Positions 44,085 to 53,803 of a stretch of DNA of 64,000 bases are shown here, piece after piece; position 1 is the first letter of the stretch, and the number at the start of each line of letters is the position of its first letter. The stretch lies in contig NZ_CP129992.1 of the NCBI RefSeq assembly GCF_030505615.1, positions 2,418,001 through 2,482,000 of the forward strand. The letters are read 5' to 3'. A program made the position numbers and the translations under genes. The notes under the pieces were generated by a model. It saw only the letters and a list, made by a program, of their open reading frames with translations, made no database searches and was not told the origin of the DNA. This DNA is from Salinibaculum rarum. GTDB taxonomy: Archaea; Halobacteriota; Halobacteria; Halobacteriales; Haloarculaceae.

Positions 44085-45020
44085 GTGCGCGTTTCAGTCG
44101 TCGTCTGCGAACACTCGATGGACCGATACGAAGACTTTCGAGAGGCAGTCGAGAGTTTGCTCGGACAGACCTACGACGACACCGAAATCGTTCTCGTCAG
44201 CGACGGCAACGAGACCGTTTGTGAGCATATACGCGACGACTATGGTGGCGTTGAGAGTATTATTGTTCACTGCCTCGACGAAAACGTCGGATTGCTCGCT
44301 GCTCGCAACGCTGGCGCAGAGGCTGCAAGCGGTGATGTAGTAGCTTTCATGGACGACGACGCTATTGCCGACGAAGAGTGGGTCGCCCAACTAGTGGAGG
44401 TCTACGAAACCAAGGACGTGCCTGCGGCCGGCGGAAAAATGACGCCAGCGTGGGTGGCTGGAAAGCCCGATTTCCTCCCGGAAGAGTTCTACTGGCTCGT
44501 CGGTGTCACGCACCGCGGATTCGGTCCTGACGGTGACCCGGAACTGCCTGGTGAGGTTCGCAATACGTTCGGGTCGAACATCTCCTTTCGACGGGAGGTG
44601 TTTCTTGACCTCGATGGGTTTGACGCCGATATTGGGGGCCGGCAGGGTGATGCCAATTTACAGGGGGGAGAGACAGAGTTATGTGCGCGGCTTCGAGAAA
44701 CGTACGATCAAGGAGTCTACTACAATCCCCAAGCAGAAGTCGCACACAAGGTGTTCGACTATCGCACGTCACCACGATGGCTAATTGACCGCGCGTTCTG
44801 GCAGGGATACTCGAAACGAGGAATGGAGGAGTTTGTTCCCCAGTCGAGCGCCGAGGAATCCGATTTTCTCAGTGCTCTCCTGTTCTCTTTCGTCCCTGCC
44901 CGGATCAGTCGTTTGGGCAGTTCACCATCACGGACTGGTTTCCTCCAGATCCTCTTTCTATCCGTTCTGACCGGTTGTGTCGGACTTGGGTATCTGTATG
45001 GCGTCTATGTCTGGAGGTAG
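44085..45020 (+). CDS. GT2 family glycosyltransferase (Agl type)
   Basis: The 311-residue protein has the GT-A signature: VSVVVCEHSMDRYEDFREAV, DENVGLLAARNAGAEAASGD, then FMDDDA (DxD motif, about 88-93). The N-terminal domain is followed by a C-terminal transmembrane segment (about 285-305). It resembles haloarchaeal AglG/AglI/AglE-type enzymes that extend the dolichyl-linked glycan, some adding hexuronic acid. The exact sugar cannot be read. GTG 44085 is the start in frame with the conserved VSVVV; the ATG at 44083 is in another frame. Confidence 0.82.
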   Translation: MRVSVVVCEHSMDRYEDFREAVESLLGQTYDDTEIVLVSDGNETVCEHIRDDYGGVESIIVHCLDENVGLLAARNAGAEAASGDVVAFMDDDAIADEEWVAQLVEVYETKDVPAAGGKMTPAWVAGKPDFLPEEFYWLVGVTHRGFGPDGDPELPGEVRNTFGSNISFRREVFLDLDGFDADIGGRQGDANLQGGETELCARLRETYDQGVYYNPQAEVAHKVFDYRTSPRWLIDRAFWQGYSKRGMEEFVPQSSAEESDFLSALLFSFVPARISRLGSSPSRTGFLQILFLSVLTGCVGLGYLYGVYVWR

Positions 45021-45024
45021 CTGG

Positions 45025-46173
45025 ATGACAGAAACTGAACTTCCCAACGTCTGCGTTGTTACGCATCCACTTGCTGCCGCTGGGGAGAACGCAACTCGAA
45101 GTCTGCTCGATATCCTCGCAGCGATTACAAGCGTGTCGCTGGTAACGGCAAATCTGCCAGCAGATTCTGAGATACGGGACCGTCATGAATTCATCGAACT
45201 AACAAAAAAAGGAGCTGGTGATTCAGTCGTTGTTGCCGCTGGACGGTTCCTCCTGAACCAACTACGGATGTGTCGGGTGCTGGCAACACGCGACGAAGAA
45301 GTTGTGATATTCTACGGTGCGACATCGTATCTGCTCCCGATTCTCGCTGCTCGGTTGCTTGGGAAGACCGTTCTGGTCGAACCACGTGGTGATGTCCCGC
45401 TCACGCTCCAACTCAATTGGGAACAACAAATGCCGTCATTGATCGCACGTGGGCTCGCCTCCGCAGTACGCCTACTCGAACGAGCTGGCTTCGCCGCTGC
45501 CAGTGGTGTTATTACCTATACACCAGAGATGGCGCGGGAACTCGGGATAGACCCAACAGAAACAGATGTCTATCCTTCCGGCGCTCGCTACGTCCGCACG
45601 GAGCAGTTTGCTGTCGAGAAACCCTACGAAGAGCGCGACCGCGCCGTCGGCTTCCTCGGTCGGCTTGACGAAGAAAAAGGGATCAGAGAGTTGGCGGCAG
45701 TGGCGAAGCGATTGCCAGAAAACGTGACGTTCCGGTTTATCGGGGACGGTGATTTGCGGGCGTGGCTAGAATCAGAACTAAACTCCGAACTTGACGCAGG
45801 CCGTGTTGAACTCACGGGCTGGGTTACCCATGACGAAGTACCTGCTCAACTGAACAACCTCGCACTGTTAGTATTACCCTCCCAACCGACAGAGGGACTG
45901 CCGACAACGATTCTTGAGGCACTAGCCTGCGGAACACCAGTCTGTGCCTCCCCCGTCTCAGGCGTTCCAGATGTCGTTCGAGACGGTGAAACTGGCTTTC
46001 TTGTCGAATCACGTGATCCAGCGGCACTGAGTCGCCAGATTACAGCTATTTTATCTCGAGATGACCTTGCAGAGATTAGTTCAGCTGGACGCGAATTGGT
46101 TGAACAAGAGTATAGTTTTGATTCCGCATGTGGGCGGTATCGACGAATTTTATCCGCATTTCCAAGAAGTTAA
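45025..46173 (+). CDS. GT4 family glycosyltransferase
   Basis: The 382-residue protein has the GT-B fold: an N-terminal Rossmann-like half (to about 170) and a C-terminal half with VGFLGRLDEEKGIREL, VTFRFIGDG and the EALACGTPVCASPVSGVPDVV (GT4 E-x7-E region). It uses a nucleotide sugar to extend the surface glycan. ATG 45025 was chosen because GGAGGT (45013-45018) lies 6 bases upstream and inside the previous gene, giving close coupling with the GT2 gene (stop 45020). Confidence 0.85.
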   Translation: MTETELPNVCVVTHPLAAAGENATRSLLDILAAITSVSLVTANLPADSEIRDRHEFIELTKKGAGDSVVVAAGRFLLNQLRMCRVLATRDEEVVIFYGATSYLLPILAARLLGKTVLVEPRGDVPLTLQLNWEQQMPSLIARGLASAVRLLERAGFAAASGVITYTPEMARELGIDPTETDVYPSGARYVRTEQFAVEKPYEERDRAVGFLGRLDEEKGIRELAAVAKRLPENVTFRFIGDGDLRAWLESELNSELDAGRVELTGWVTHDEVPAQLNNLALLVLPSQPTEGLPTTILEALACGTPVCASPVSGVPDVVRDGETGFLVESRDPAALSRQITAILSRDDLAEISSAGRELVEQEYSFDSACGRYRRILSAFPRS

Positions 46174-46211
46174 CTCAAGTCCAGTTGGCAGATGAAAATA
46201 TATTACTCATA

Positions 46212-46219
46212 GATTCAAT
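46212..46219. repeat. Left copy of 8-bp target-site duplication
   Basis: GATTCAAT directly precedes the left terminal repeat of the IS66-type element. It is identical to 47823-47830, which directly follows the right repeat. Confidence 0.8.
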
Positions 46220-46295
46220 GTACGTGTTTAGCCCCGATGAATTTCGCCACTATCTCGTAACAGGCGACCAATCGGGGCGATATGTACCCTCAACA

Positions 46296-46353
46296 AGGGC
46301 TAATTGAATTTCTCCAGGGATGGTCTCCGCTCGGAGACCATCCCGGTAGCCCT
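46296..46353. repeat. Strong nested hairpin in the IS66 leader
   Basis: GGGATGGTCTCCG (46317-46329) and CGGAGACCATCCC (46332-46344) form a perfect 13-bp stem with a 2-base loop. It is enclosed by AGGGCTA (46296-46302) and TAGCCCT (46347-46353). It lies between the left inverted repeat and the transposase start. It could be a barrier to transcription running in from outside. Confidence 0.6.
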
Positions 46354-46370
46354 GCTGAGGTAACGCTGAG

Positions 46371-47814
46371 GTGGTCATAGTGGATTGGGATGACCTCAGC
46401 AAAGACGAACTTCTCTCACGGTTTCTCCAGATGGAAGAGCGAATTGACGAGCTGGAGGAGAAACTTGAGCAAAAGGACGAACGAATCGAAGAGCAGCAAG
46501 AGCGAATCGAAGAACTCGAAACACGCCTTCGCAAATACGAGAATCCACATACACCACCGAGTAAGCGACGGTCGGGGACTGACGAGTCCCCGACCTCGCA
46601 AGACGACGAAGACGACGATGTCAGAACTGATGGCGGCACTCCCGGACGAAAGGACGGTCACGACCCGGAGTGGCGCTCTACAGCTGATCCAGACGAAGAA
46701 GTTGAGGTCACCTGTGACTGTTGTCCAGAGTGTGGCCAACACTTCGACGAGTCGGTGGGCGTCAGCCCCCGACTCGTCGAGGAGATTCCGGACCCACAGC
46801 CACCAGAAGTCACGCAATACAACCGCCACTGCTACCAGTGCGACTCCTGTGGGACTGAGACAGTCGCTACACACCCCGACTGCCCCGATGAGGGGCAGTT
46901 CGGGGTGAACGTTATCGCCCAATCAGCACTGTCGAGGTATGATTATCGCTTCCCCTATCGGAAGATTGCAGACCGTTTCGACCAGTTGCATGGACTGGAG
47001 TTGTCGGGCGCGTCCGCATGGCACGCGACCGAGCGCGCTGCGCGCGCCGGTCGCTGTGAATACAACCAGATTCGCCGTCAGATCCAGCAGGCTGACGTTG
47101 TTCATGTCGATGAGACAGGAATCAAGCGTGACGGCGAGCAGGCCTGGATCTGGACGTTCACCACCGAGAGCCACACGCTGTACGCAGTTAGAGAGTCGTG
47201 GGAGCGATGTTCCCGCGGAAGTCCTCGGCGAGGACTTCGCGGGAACGGTCATCTGTGATGGATGGACGGCCTATCCAGCCTTCAGCGACAACTTACAGCG
47301 GTGTTGGGCACATATTCTGCGAGAGGCTGAAGATGTCGCTGAGAAGCAGCCAGAAGGCAAACCGATCTACGACTCTCTCAAGCAGTTGTACGTCGCTCTC
47401 CAGACTCGGCTGGAGAGCGACTTGACCATTCGTGAGCGAGCTGAACTACAGCGCGTAGCACGTAGAGAGGTTGAGTCGTTGATTGAGCGGTCAGTTCCCG
47501 ACGGACCAGTGGCAACACTGCTCGGAAAGATAGAAGGTGGCCTCGACCACTGGCTCACCTTCGTCGGTGAGCCAGCGGTCTCTCCGACAAACAACGCCGC
47601 CGAAAACGCGCTCCGTGAACCGGTGGTCCTACGGAAACTTATCGGAACGCTCCGGAACGATCGCGGAATGTTCGTTCATGAGACGCTGCTGTCCCTGCTG
47701 GCGACGTGGCGCCAGCAGGGACGCAATCCCTACGACGAACTCAAGCGAGTTTCCCGAGACAACGAGATGATTTCACGGACTCAGGCTGTGCCGGCCGTTG
47801 AATCCTCGGGGTAA
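46371..47814 (+). pseudogene. IS66-family transposase, frameshifted
   Basis: The reading is split into two overlapping frames, 46371-47258 and 46939-47814. The first contains a coiled coil (about 15-60), a zinc-like region with CDCCPECG and CYQCDSCG, and the first catalytic part (VVHVDETGIKRDG). The second supplies WTAYPAFSDNLQRCWAHILREAED and SPTNNAAENALREPVVLRKLIGT, the IS66 C-terminal part. The two join with a one-base shift near 47195-47200 (a VRESRGSDV sequence would be restored), so the gene is most likely dead. A programmed frameshift is less likely. Confidence 0.8.
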
Positions 47815-47822
47815 ACACGTAC

Positions 47823-47830
47823 GATTCAAT
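47823..47830. repeat. Right copy of 8-bp target-site duplication
   Basis: GATTCAAT directly follows the right terminal repeat of the IS66-type element. Identical flanks show that the insertion is structurally intact. Confidence 0.8.
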
Positions 47831-48092
47831 AAAATCTGAATGATCTGCTAAATCCTATCAGCGCTATCCAAATGAGGTGTGATTGCGGAAATGACGCGAA
47901 GACTTCTCTCAGAGTCGGTACTTCCCAACCAGCGTAATCAGCTGAATTGAATCGCCGAATTAACCACGGGAAAGTGTCTGGATCTGGATGTGTTTACCAT
48001 ACCCGATCCAGACGGGTTCCTTTCGGCGTCGGATGTCAAAGACGTAGCGGAAGAGGTCATTACCGCCCTGCCCTTGCCGGGTGTCGAGGGGA
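47831..48092. other. Short spacer between insertion sequences with possible coding remnant
   Basis: About 260 bases lie between the IS66 element and the truncated IS630. From 47994, the + frame reads FTIPDPDGFLSASDVKDVAE then EVITALPLPGVEG. The start looks truncated, and the frame then runs into the IS630 left end. This may be a remnant of a host gene destroyed by the insertions. I cannot identify it. Confidence 0.3.
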
Positions 48093-48757
48093 TAATGAGT
48101 GACCGAAGTTATGGGCATAGCATGAGATTGGAAGGTTATGGGTGGAGATCGCCGGATAGAGATTGTTCGGCATTTGGATGAAGAGGAATTGGATCGTCTG
48201 CTGGACGAAGCAGACGATCCAAAGGTTACGAAGCGGCTCACATTTGTCAAGCGTCTCTACAAGGGAGCAAATTTGGAAGACGCAGCTGACGATGTTGGCA
48301 AGTCCGCTTCGACAGGAAGTCGCTGGGCGCGCCGCTGGAATGAAGGCGGACTTGGACTACTCACGCCGAACTTCGGGGCCGGTAGGCCCCCGAAGCTCGG
48401 CGAAGAGCAACAAGAGCAGTTGCTTGAGATGCTTCGCGAGGATCAACCGTGGAAAGCACAGGAAATACACCACCTCATTGACGAAGAGTTCGGCGTTCAG
48501 TACCACCCTGATTATCTCCATCGCTTCCTCCGTGATCTTGGCTTATCGTACGCAAAACCACGTCCACAGCGCCCTTCTCAGCCGGAGAACTCCGAGGAAA
48601 TCCTCGAAGAACGCGTCGGAGACGCGTTCGACGAGGATGATCAGACACCACACAACAAGCACCCGGATGACGATGACGAAGGCTGGGTCCTCGACGACGA
48701 TGTTTGTACAGATGGTGGCACAGTTGTCGGTTTTTGTGATGCGTCGCATCCACAACC
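48093..48757 (+). pseudogene. Truncated IS630-family transposase and left end
   Basis: The start ATG 48138 encodes 207 residues, aligning with the N-terminal part of the complete IS630 transposase at 55409-56515: a helix-turn-helix (NLEDAADDVGKSASTGSRWARRWNEGG), FGAGRPPKLGEEQQEQL and VVGFCDASHPQP. After HPQP the similarity ends exactly where another element's end begins (48758). The DDE core's last part is missing. The left end TAATGAGTGACCGAAG at 48093 resembles the IS630 end TAGTACCTCAGGGAAG at 56563, reading leftwards. This is a dead copy cut by the element to its right. Confidence 0.72.
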
Positions 48758-49880
48758 CTACGGCGGGCGTGCAGAAGAGTTCTCATAGCTCAACGATCGG
48801 ACTTGCGATGTCACCTCCTCGTTCATGGTTAGCGATGACGACAGCCAAACGAAGACAGAGAGCGACGAAGACGTGAGTTTTTGCCCGTTCTCGGCCTCGG
48901 ACTTGCGGAGTCCCGAGGCCGAGATCCTTGCACACGCCGATTGCTGTTTCGACCTGTGACCGGTTATCGTAGGTGTCGTCAAGCTGCTTTTCCCAGACGC
49001 GGACAGTGTCGCTATGTTCCTTGATTCGTTTCTGGATGCGGTACTCGATATCTGGTGGATCATTTGTGTTCCGTGGATTGTACGGAACCACTGGCACGAC
49101 GCCTGCTTCAATCAGGTCGTCGTGCCAGTCCAACATGTCGAACTCTGCGTCACCAACGAACGTGACTGGCTTTTTGACGGCGAGCGCATCCTGTGTGATG
49201 CGCCTCGCCGTCGCCTTGTCCACAGATTTCTCATCTGTGAACTCTGCGGCAATCGGGATGTTGTTGTCGGTCGTCACCAGACAGCAACCGTAGCCGTAGT
49301 AAGTCTCCTCAGCTGTACTGTCGTAGTTCCACGAGGCATCCTCGTCCGGGCGAGGCGCCCGGACATCGGTGCCGTCAATCCGAAAGCAAGAACCCAGTTC
49401 AACTCGGACGAGCACTTGCTGGAGAATTCGTGAGAAGACTTCCTCAACGACACCAGAGAGCTCGTCGATAAACCGGCCAATCGTCCGCCGTGACGGCGGT
49501 CGCTCGAACTCGCAGACACGCCAGACATCATCGTTGGCGAGTTCTTGAGCCATCGCTTCTGGTTCGTAGATTCTGTTGTAGAAGCAGTGAAGCAATCCTC
49601 GGAACAGTTCAGGTGGATGGAACTCCCGCGTTCGCCCCCGCGGATCGGGGGCGAACACGGGGAATTCATAGAGAAACTGGAGATCAAGATGTTCGAATAG
49701 TACTGTTGTCTCGGTTTCCAGTGATTTCAAGACCTCTGTGATCGTATCTTGGTGTGGCAGGGTAGTGGTTGACACATCTCACTGTCCCTGCCTCATCTCC
49801 GAGAGAGTTCCTATCGATCCTCCAGAATCGCTGATCAGCCAGCAGAGCCGTGCTAACTATTCTGCACGCCCGCCCCGTAG
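48758..49880 (-). mobile_element. IS5/IS4-superfamily insertion sequence
   Basis: About 1123 bp with near-identical inverted repeats. The left end is CTACGGCGGGCGTGCAGAA (48758-48776). On the right, TTCTGCACGCCCGCCCCGTAG (49860-49880) is its reverse complement with two extra Gs. It contains one intact transposase gene on the minus strand. It truncates the IS630 copy to its left. I see no clear target duplication, suggesting a rearrangement on the right side. Confidence 0.7.
48783..49775 (-). CDS. Transposase, IS5/IS4-type DDE enzyme
   Basis: The 330-residue protein has an N-terminal DNA-binding region (FHPPELFRGLLHCFYNR, then SRRTIGRFIDELSG) and a DDE domain with FRIDGTDVRAPRPDEDASW and VTFVGDAEFDMLDWHDDL. 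The C-terminal YDNRSQVETAIGVCKDLGLG may contain the catalytic Glu. It appears intact. It catalyses cut-and-paste movement of the element. Confidence 0.78.
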   Translation of the reverse strand: MSTTTLPHQDTITEVLKSLETETTVLFEHLDLQFLYEFPVFAPDPRGRTREFHPPELFRGLLHCFYNRIYEPEAMAQELANDDVWRVCEFERPPSRRTIGRFIDELSGVVEEVFSRILQQVLVRVELGSCFRIDGTDVRAPRPDEDASWNYDSTAEETYYGYGCCLVTTDNNIPIAAEFTDEKSVDKATARRITQDALAVKKPVTFVGDAEFDMLDWHDDLIEAGVVPVVPYNPRNTNDPPDIEYRIQKRIKEHSDTVRVWEKQLDDTYDNRSQVETAIGVCKDLGLGTPQVRGRERAKTHVFVALCLRLAVVIANHERGGDIASPIVEL

Positions 49881-49933
49881 TAGCAGCTGAGACTGGCCGT
49901 CTAATCATACAGAAAGTGACTGTTTTGTGGCGT

Positions 49934-50770
49934 TCAGGCAGCACTCTCTCGACTCATTTGGGAAGTAACGATGTTGGTAATGGCGAACATCAGAACGATT
50001 TCACGGAACTGCCGATACCACTTCAGCGCTCGCACGGCTCGCCGAGCGAGCGCTTTGTTGTCGAGTAGGATGTTTCCGCCATCCAGCGCTGAGTGTATCC
50101 TTTTGCCCGGATGAGTGCGTTGTTCGCGGTTGCATTCAGTGATGAACCGCGGTAGTGAACGAGGTAGTCGAGATTTAGCGCAGCAATCTCGTATTCGGTG
50201 TGCCAGTCTTGGAACCCGTTATCGGCGGCGACAGTGTGCAGATCGTCCGCGTTCCGGCGGACGATCTGCGGACCAGTCTTCGTATCATGCCTCCATTGGG
50301 CGTGACACTGCACATCGAGAACAGCAAGTGACTCTGTATCAGTCAGTGTCGTCACTTTGAGCGTTTCTACCGACCGATCAGACCGGGTACGGTAGTACGC
50401 TGAGGCGTGGCCTCGGTCGAAGAACGTGCTGTCGAGGGCGACGTGACCGGACAGCGTGTGTTGCTGCGCTGAAACGCGCAGTAACGCCCGCCAGACCCAC
50501 ATTTTGAACCGATCGAACGACTTGTTGAGTGTGGTGAAGTCAGGTATGTCTCCTTCCTCCAGATCGAGTACCTCCAGTAGTGCGGTCATGTAACTCCAGC
50601 CGGTTTTCCGTTTCACGGAAGCTATGCCCCTCCTCACGGCGGAAACAGTGAATGACGACGTGCTTCCAGCGGGCGAACCCGCCGCTGGCGGGCTCGCCCG
50701 CGTGCCTCCCTAAAGCTTGTTTAGCCAGGTGCCGACACTCTTCCACGAAGTCGAGGATATCGACTTCCAT
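49934..50770 (-). pseudogene. Decayed IS5-family transposase with two frameshifts
   Basis: The N-terminal part (MEVDILDFVEECRHLAKQAL, RWKHVVIHCFRREEGHSFRE) is in one frame. The middle (YMTALLEVLDLEEGDIPDF, HVALDSTFFDRGHASAYY, VAADNGFQDWHTE, QRWMAETSYSTTKRSLG) is in a second frame, 50023-50637. The C-terminus (WYRQFREIVLMFAITNIVT, ending near 49934) is in a third. The breaks are near 50590 and 50040. It resembles haloarchaeal ISH-type IS5 enzymes. It is clearly dead. Confidence 0.68.
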
Positions 50771-50995
50771 AAGTAAGAATCGATTTCCTCGGCTTCACCC
50801 TTCTAACCCGTGATATCGGCCGATAAAATCGCTATTCAACAGAGCAGGTTCTAAAGGATTCGGAGTCTCGACCAGTAAATGAAAAGTCGATGGAAAAACC
50901 ACGGGTCGAATTGGAGTATTTCTAGATAGTAGTCAGACAATACAGAAAAGCCCTACACTCACTTGGTGAAGTTAGCAGCTGAATACAGTCCTGAG

Positions 50996-52060
50996 CTACT
51001 CTCTTCTTATCCCTCGATATACCGCATCGAGATCGGAAATTATCGTATTCCAGCTGTGATTCTCGACCACCCATTTGCGAGCCGACACTCCCATCCTTTC
51101 TCGACGGGTATCAGCCTCACATAACAACTCAAGCCGATCACGTAGTCCTTCCTCGTTGCCAGGTTCAACAATAAACCCAGTTTCGCCGTCAACGACAGCG
51201 TCTGCAACGCCACCAGTACCGGTGACGACCACAGGCAATCCAATAGCCATCGCTTCGAGCACGGCGTTCGGTAGCCCCTCTCCGCGAACGGACGGAAGAA
51301 CGAACGCCTTTCCTCGATGGAGGTACTCCTCGACGGCCTCGGGATTGACTTCTCCCACAAACTCTATCTCGACGTCTAGTCGAGATGCTAGCCTCTCCAA
51401 CCGCTCGCGTTCTGGACCGTCTCCCACGATTAGCAGTTTCTCATCAAGGTCTTCGAGGGCTTGGATGAGTACGTGAACTCCTTTTTGATCCTTGAGGCGA
51501 CCTACAAACACGATTTCGTCGCCATCGGCCGTTTGTTCCGGAATATCGACGCCGTTTCCGAGCACGTCCAGATTAGAATCGGAGAATTCGTCACGGACAT
51601 CGCTGGCGACGCGTTCTGTCTGAACAAGCACCAGCGTATCTGCGAGTACCTTTGAGATCGCCCAGCGTTTACCGGGTGTATCCTTCATGAAATAATAATC
51701 TCCACCACGAATCCAGGCGAAATATGGGAGGCCCTGAAAGCGATTGACTAACCACCCGACGAACCCGTTTGGATAGACCATCATGCACTGGAGCACATCA
51801 AACTCATCGGCGTCGCGCACTAACATGAACGTCGCCGCGAGAACGAACGTGAACGTGCTGAGGAAAGGTGACCGCCGCCAGTTAGGAACCCCAACGAGGT
51901 CGAACGGCACGTCCGGGGGATCGCTCGGATAACGCTTGGTATAGACTGTCACTTCGTGGGCAGTCTGCTCTTGCAGTTCACGCGCCATTCGGAGCGTCTG
52001 GGTTTCCGTACCACCGATTACATCCGGCGGGAATTCTTTGACAAGGATTGCAACATTCAT
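50996..52060 (-). CDS. GT4 family glycosyltransferase
   Basis: The 354-residue GT-B protein opens with MNVAILVKEFPPDVIGGTET, the N-terminal G-loop and VIGGTET pocket typical of GT4. It has IVFVGRLKDQKGVHVLI, LLIVGDGPERERLERLA and LPSVRGEGLPNAVLEAMAIGLPVVVTGTGG. It is cytoplasmic or membrane-associated. ATG 52060 was chosen because the upstream extension (MFVARSGTHN...) is not family-like. It is divergent from the sulfatase-like gene. Confidence 0.86.
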   Translation of the reverse strand: MNVAILVKEFPPDVIGGTETQTLRMARELQEQTAHEVTVYTKRYPSDPPDVPFDLVGVPNWRRSPFLSTFTFVLAATFMLVRDADEFDVLQCMMVYPNGFVGWLVNRFQGLPYFAWIRGGDYYFMKDTPGKRWAISKVLADTLVLVQTERVASDVRDEFSDSNLDVLGNGVDIPEQTADGDEIVFVGRLKDQKGVHVLIQALEDLDEKLLIVGDGPERERLERLASRLDVEIEFVGEVNPEAVEEYLHRGKAFVLPSVRGEGLPNAVLEAMAIGLPVVVTGTGGVADAVVDGETGFIVEPGNEEGLRDRLELLCEADTRRERMGVSARKWVVENHSWNTIISDLDAVYRGIRRE

Positions 52061-52258
52061 ACGACTAGTTCGTACTACTAGAGCAGAATCAGTTCTCAGG
52101 TAAGCGTTGTGGGTTCCGGAGCGAGCGACAAACAAGTAGGACGCATCGGTTTTGGGCCGAATTGAGGTAAACTCGTTCTCGCAAAAGTTCGCGTTTCATG
52201 GCCGCGGCAGTGTCATGAGACGGGCCTTTTAAGACTCGTGGTCGTTGAGGTTCTAGTA

Positions 52259-53701
52259 ATGAGTCGGCCGAACATCGTCCTACTCGTGTTGGATGCAGTC
52301 CGCTCGGATCACGTCTCTGCCTACGGACACGATCGACCGACCACACCAAACATCGATAAGCTCGCCGAGGAAGGGACGCGTTACCGAAACGCCTTCGCGA
52401 ACTCCAACTGGACAGGGACATCTCACGGAACGATCTTCACCGGCCGACTACCCTCCAACTCAGGCATCCACGGCGATCACCAAGAGTTGCCAGACGGGGA
52501 GAAGACACTTCCTGAAGCAGTAAAAGAGGAAGGTTACCGTACATTTGCGATGAGTGCAGGTGCGCACATACGGAAGGAGCGCGGCTACGATCGTGGTGTG
52601 GACGCGTTCAAGGAAACCTACCGAATAGACCCGAGCCGCAAATTCGCCGCACGGCTATTCACCGATCCACCACTACGTCGCCAGACTGCGTTCACGGCGA
52701 CACGAGGGCCGGACGACAAAACACTCTACAAATTCGAGACTTTGAAGCGGTGGATAGCGGCGAACGAGGAACCATTCTTCGCGTTCATCAACGCTAAGAC
52801 GGCCCATCATCCGTACAATCCGCCGCGTCCCAGCAAATCACGATTCTGCCCAGACCTCGAAAGACCAAGGTTCCAACTGACCGAGGAACTGTTCGGCGAC
52901 GAATTCGGCGAGCGCCAGACCTTGCCGGGCACAGACTTTGAGCGCCTGCAGCGCCTTTCGTATCAATACCCTATTATTTCTGACGAGCTCAATCCAACCG
53001 ACGAGGAGTGGGAGATTATCCAATCTTGGTATGACGGTGCGATCCATTACCTCGACCGTCGAGTCGGCGAGTTCGTCGACTGGCTGCGGAACCGAGGCCA
53101 GCTTGAGGAGACGTACGTGATCGTTACTGCGGATCATGGAGAGTACTTCGGTGAACACGGGCTTGAAAAGCACTACTACGGGCTATACGAACCGGTATTG
53201 CGTGTCCCACTTATTGTTAGGGGGCCAGAAAGTGACGACGGACAGGATATCCGATCGATGGTCTCGTTGGCCGACCTCTATCCGACAATCGTAGAGCTTG
53301 CGAGCGGCGAAGCTCCGAAGCCCCCCCACTCCCGGTCGCTCGCACCGTTCGAGGACGCTCCCGACCACGACCACGTATTCGCGGAACTCGGCGCAGTCAA
53401 CCCCTCTGGAATCCTGCGACACCACCCCGAGTTTGACGACAGCGGATACGGGATTCCGACTCAAGTTGTCCGTGATGATCGGTACAAACTCCACGCACGT
53501 ACCGACGACAGTATCGAACTATACGACTGGAAATCCGACCCGGACGAAACGAAAGACCTCTCAGAAACCTATCCTAATGTCGTAGAGCGGCTTCGAAGTG
53601 CCATTAATGAAGAGCTAGGGACGCTCTCCGAAGCGGCACTCTCGGAAGATATCAAGGATGATCGGCTCCGCGAACACCTTCAGGATCTCGGGTACATATG
53701 A
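52259..53701 (+). CDS. Sulfatase-like alkaline-phosphatase-superfamily enzyme
   Basis: The 480-residue protein has an N-terminal metal/nucleophile region: SRPNIVLLVLDAVRSDHVSAYG (Asp12) and NSNWTGTSHGTIFTGRLPSN (about 48-67). The C/S-x-P-x-R sequence that true sulfatases modify to formylglycine is missing; Thr54/Ser55 occupies that position. The TADHGEYFGEHGLEKHYYGLYE (about 285-306) supplies the metal-binding DHG. The C-terminal LYDWKSDPDETKDLSE is typical of sulfatase-like proteins. It may act on sulfate or phosphate esters of the glycan, or be a transferase; the exact reaction is unknown. Confidence 0.8.
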   Translation: MSRPNIVLLVLDAVRSDHVSAYGHDRPTTPNIDKLAEEGTRYRNAFANSNWTGTSHGTIFTGRLPSNSGIHGDHQELPDGEKTLPEAVKEEGYRTFAMSAGAHIRKERGYDRGVDAFKETYRIDPSRKFAARLFTDPPLRRQTAFTATRGPDDKTLYKFETLKRWIAANEEPFFAFINAKTAHHPYNPPRPSKSRFCPDLERPRFQLTEELFGDEFGERQTLPGTDFERLQRLSYQYPIISDELNPTDEEWEIIQSWYDGAIHYLDRRVGEFVDWLRNRGQLEETYVIVTADHGEYFGEHGLEKHYYGLYEPVLRVPLIVRGPESDDGQDIRSMVSLADLYPTIVELASGEAPKPPHSRSLAPFEDAPDHDHVFAELGAVNPSGILRHHPEFDDSGYGIPTQVVRDDRYKLHARTDDSIELYDWKSDPDETKDLSETYPNVVERLRSAINEELGTLSEAALSEDIKDDRLREHLQDLGYI

Positions 53702-53803
53702 ATCGAGCAGGATAGAACGTTCATCGGGGAGAAACCACCCATTATGTGGTGATTCGGTTTTAGAGATAGTTATACGACTACTGACCGAGGTGCGATACAG
53801 AGC

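Larger units (their letters stand above)
46220..47822 (+). mobile_element. IS66-type insertion sequence with 8-bp target duplication
   Basis: The element is about 1603 bp. Its imperfect terminal inverted repeats start GTACGTGTTTAGCCCCGA on the left, and on the right end TCGGGGTAAACACGTAC. It is flanked on both sides by the same 8 bases, GATTCAAT (46212-46219 and 47823-47830), the duplication size of the IS66 family. It carries one transposase pseudogene and a strong nested hairpin. Confidence 0.85.

Noticed and set aside
46416-46922. Minus-strand frame inside the IS66 transposase
   Set aside because: Shadow of the coiled-coil coding region.
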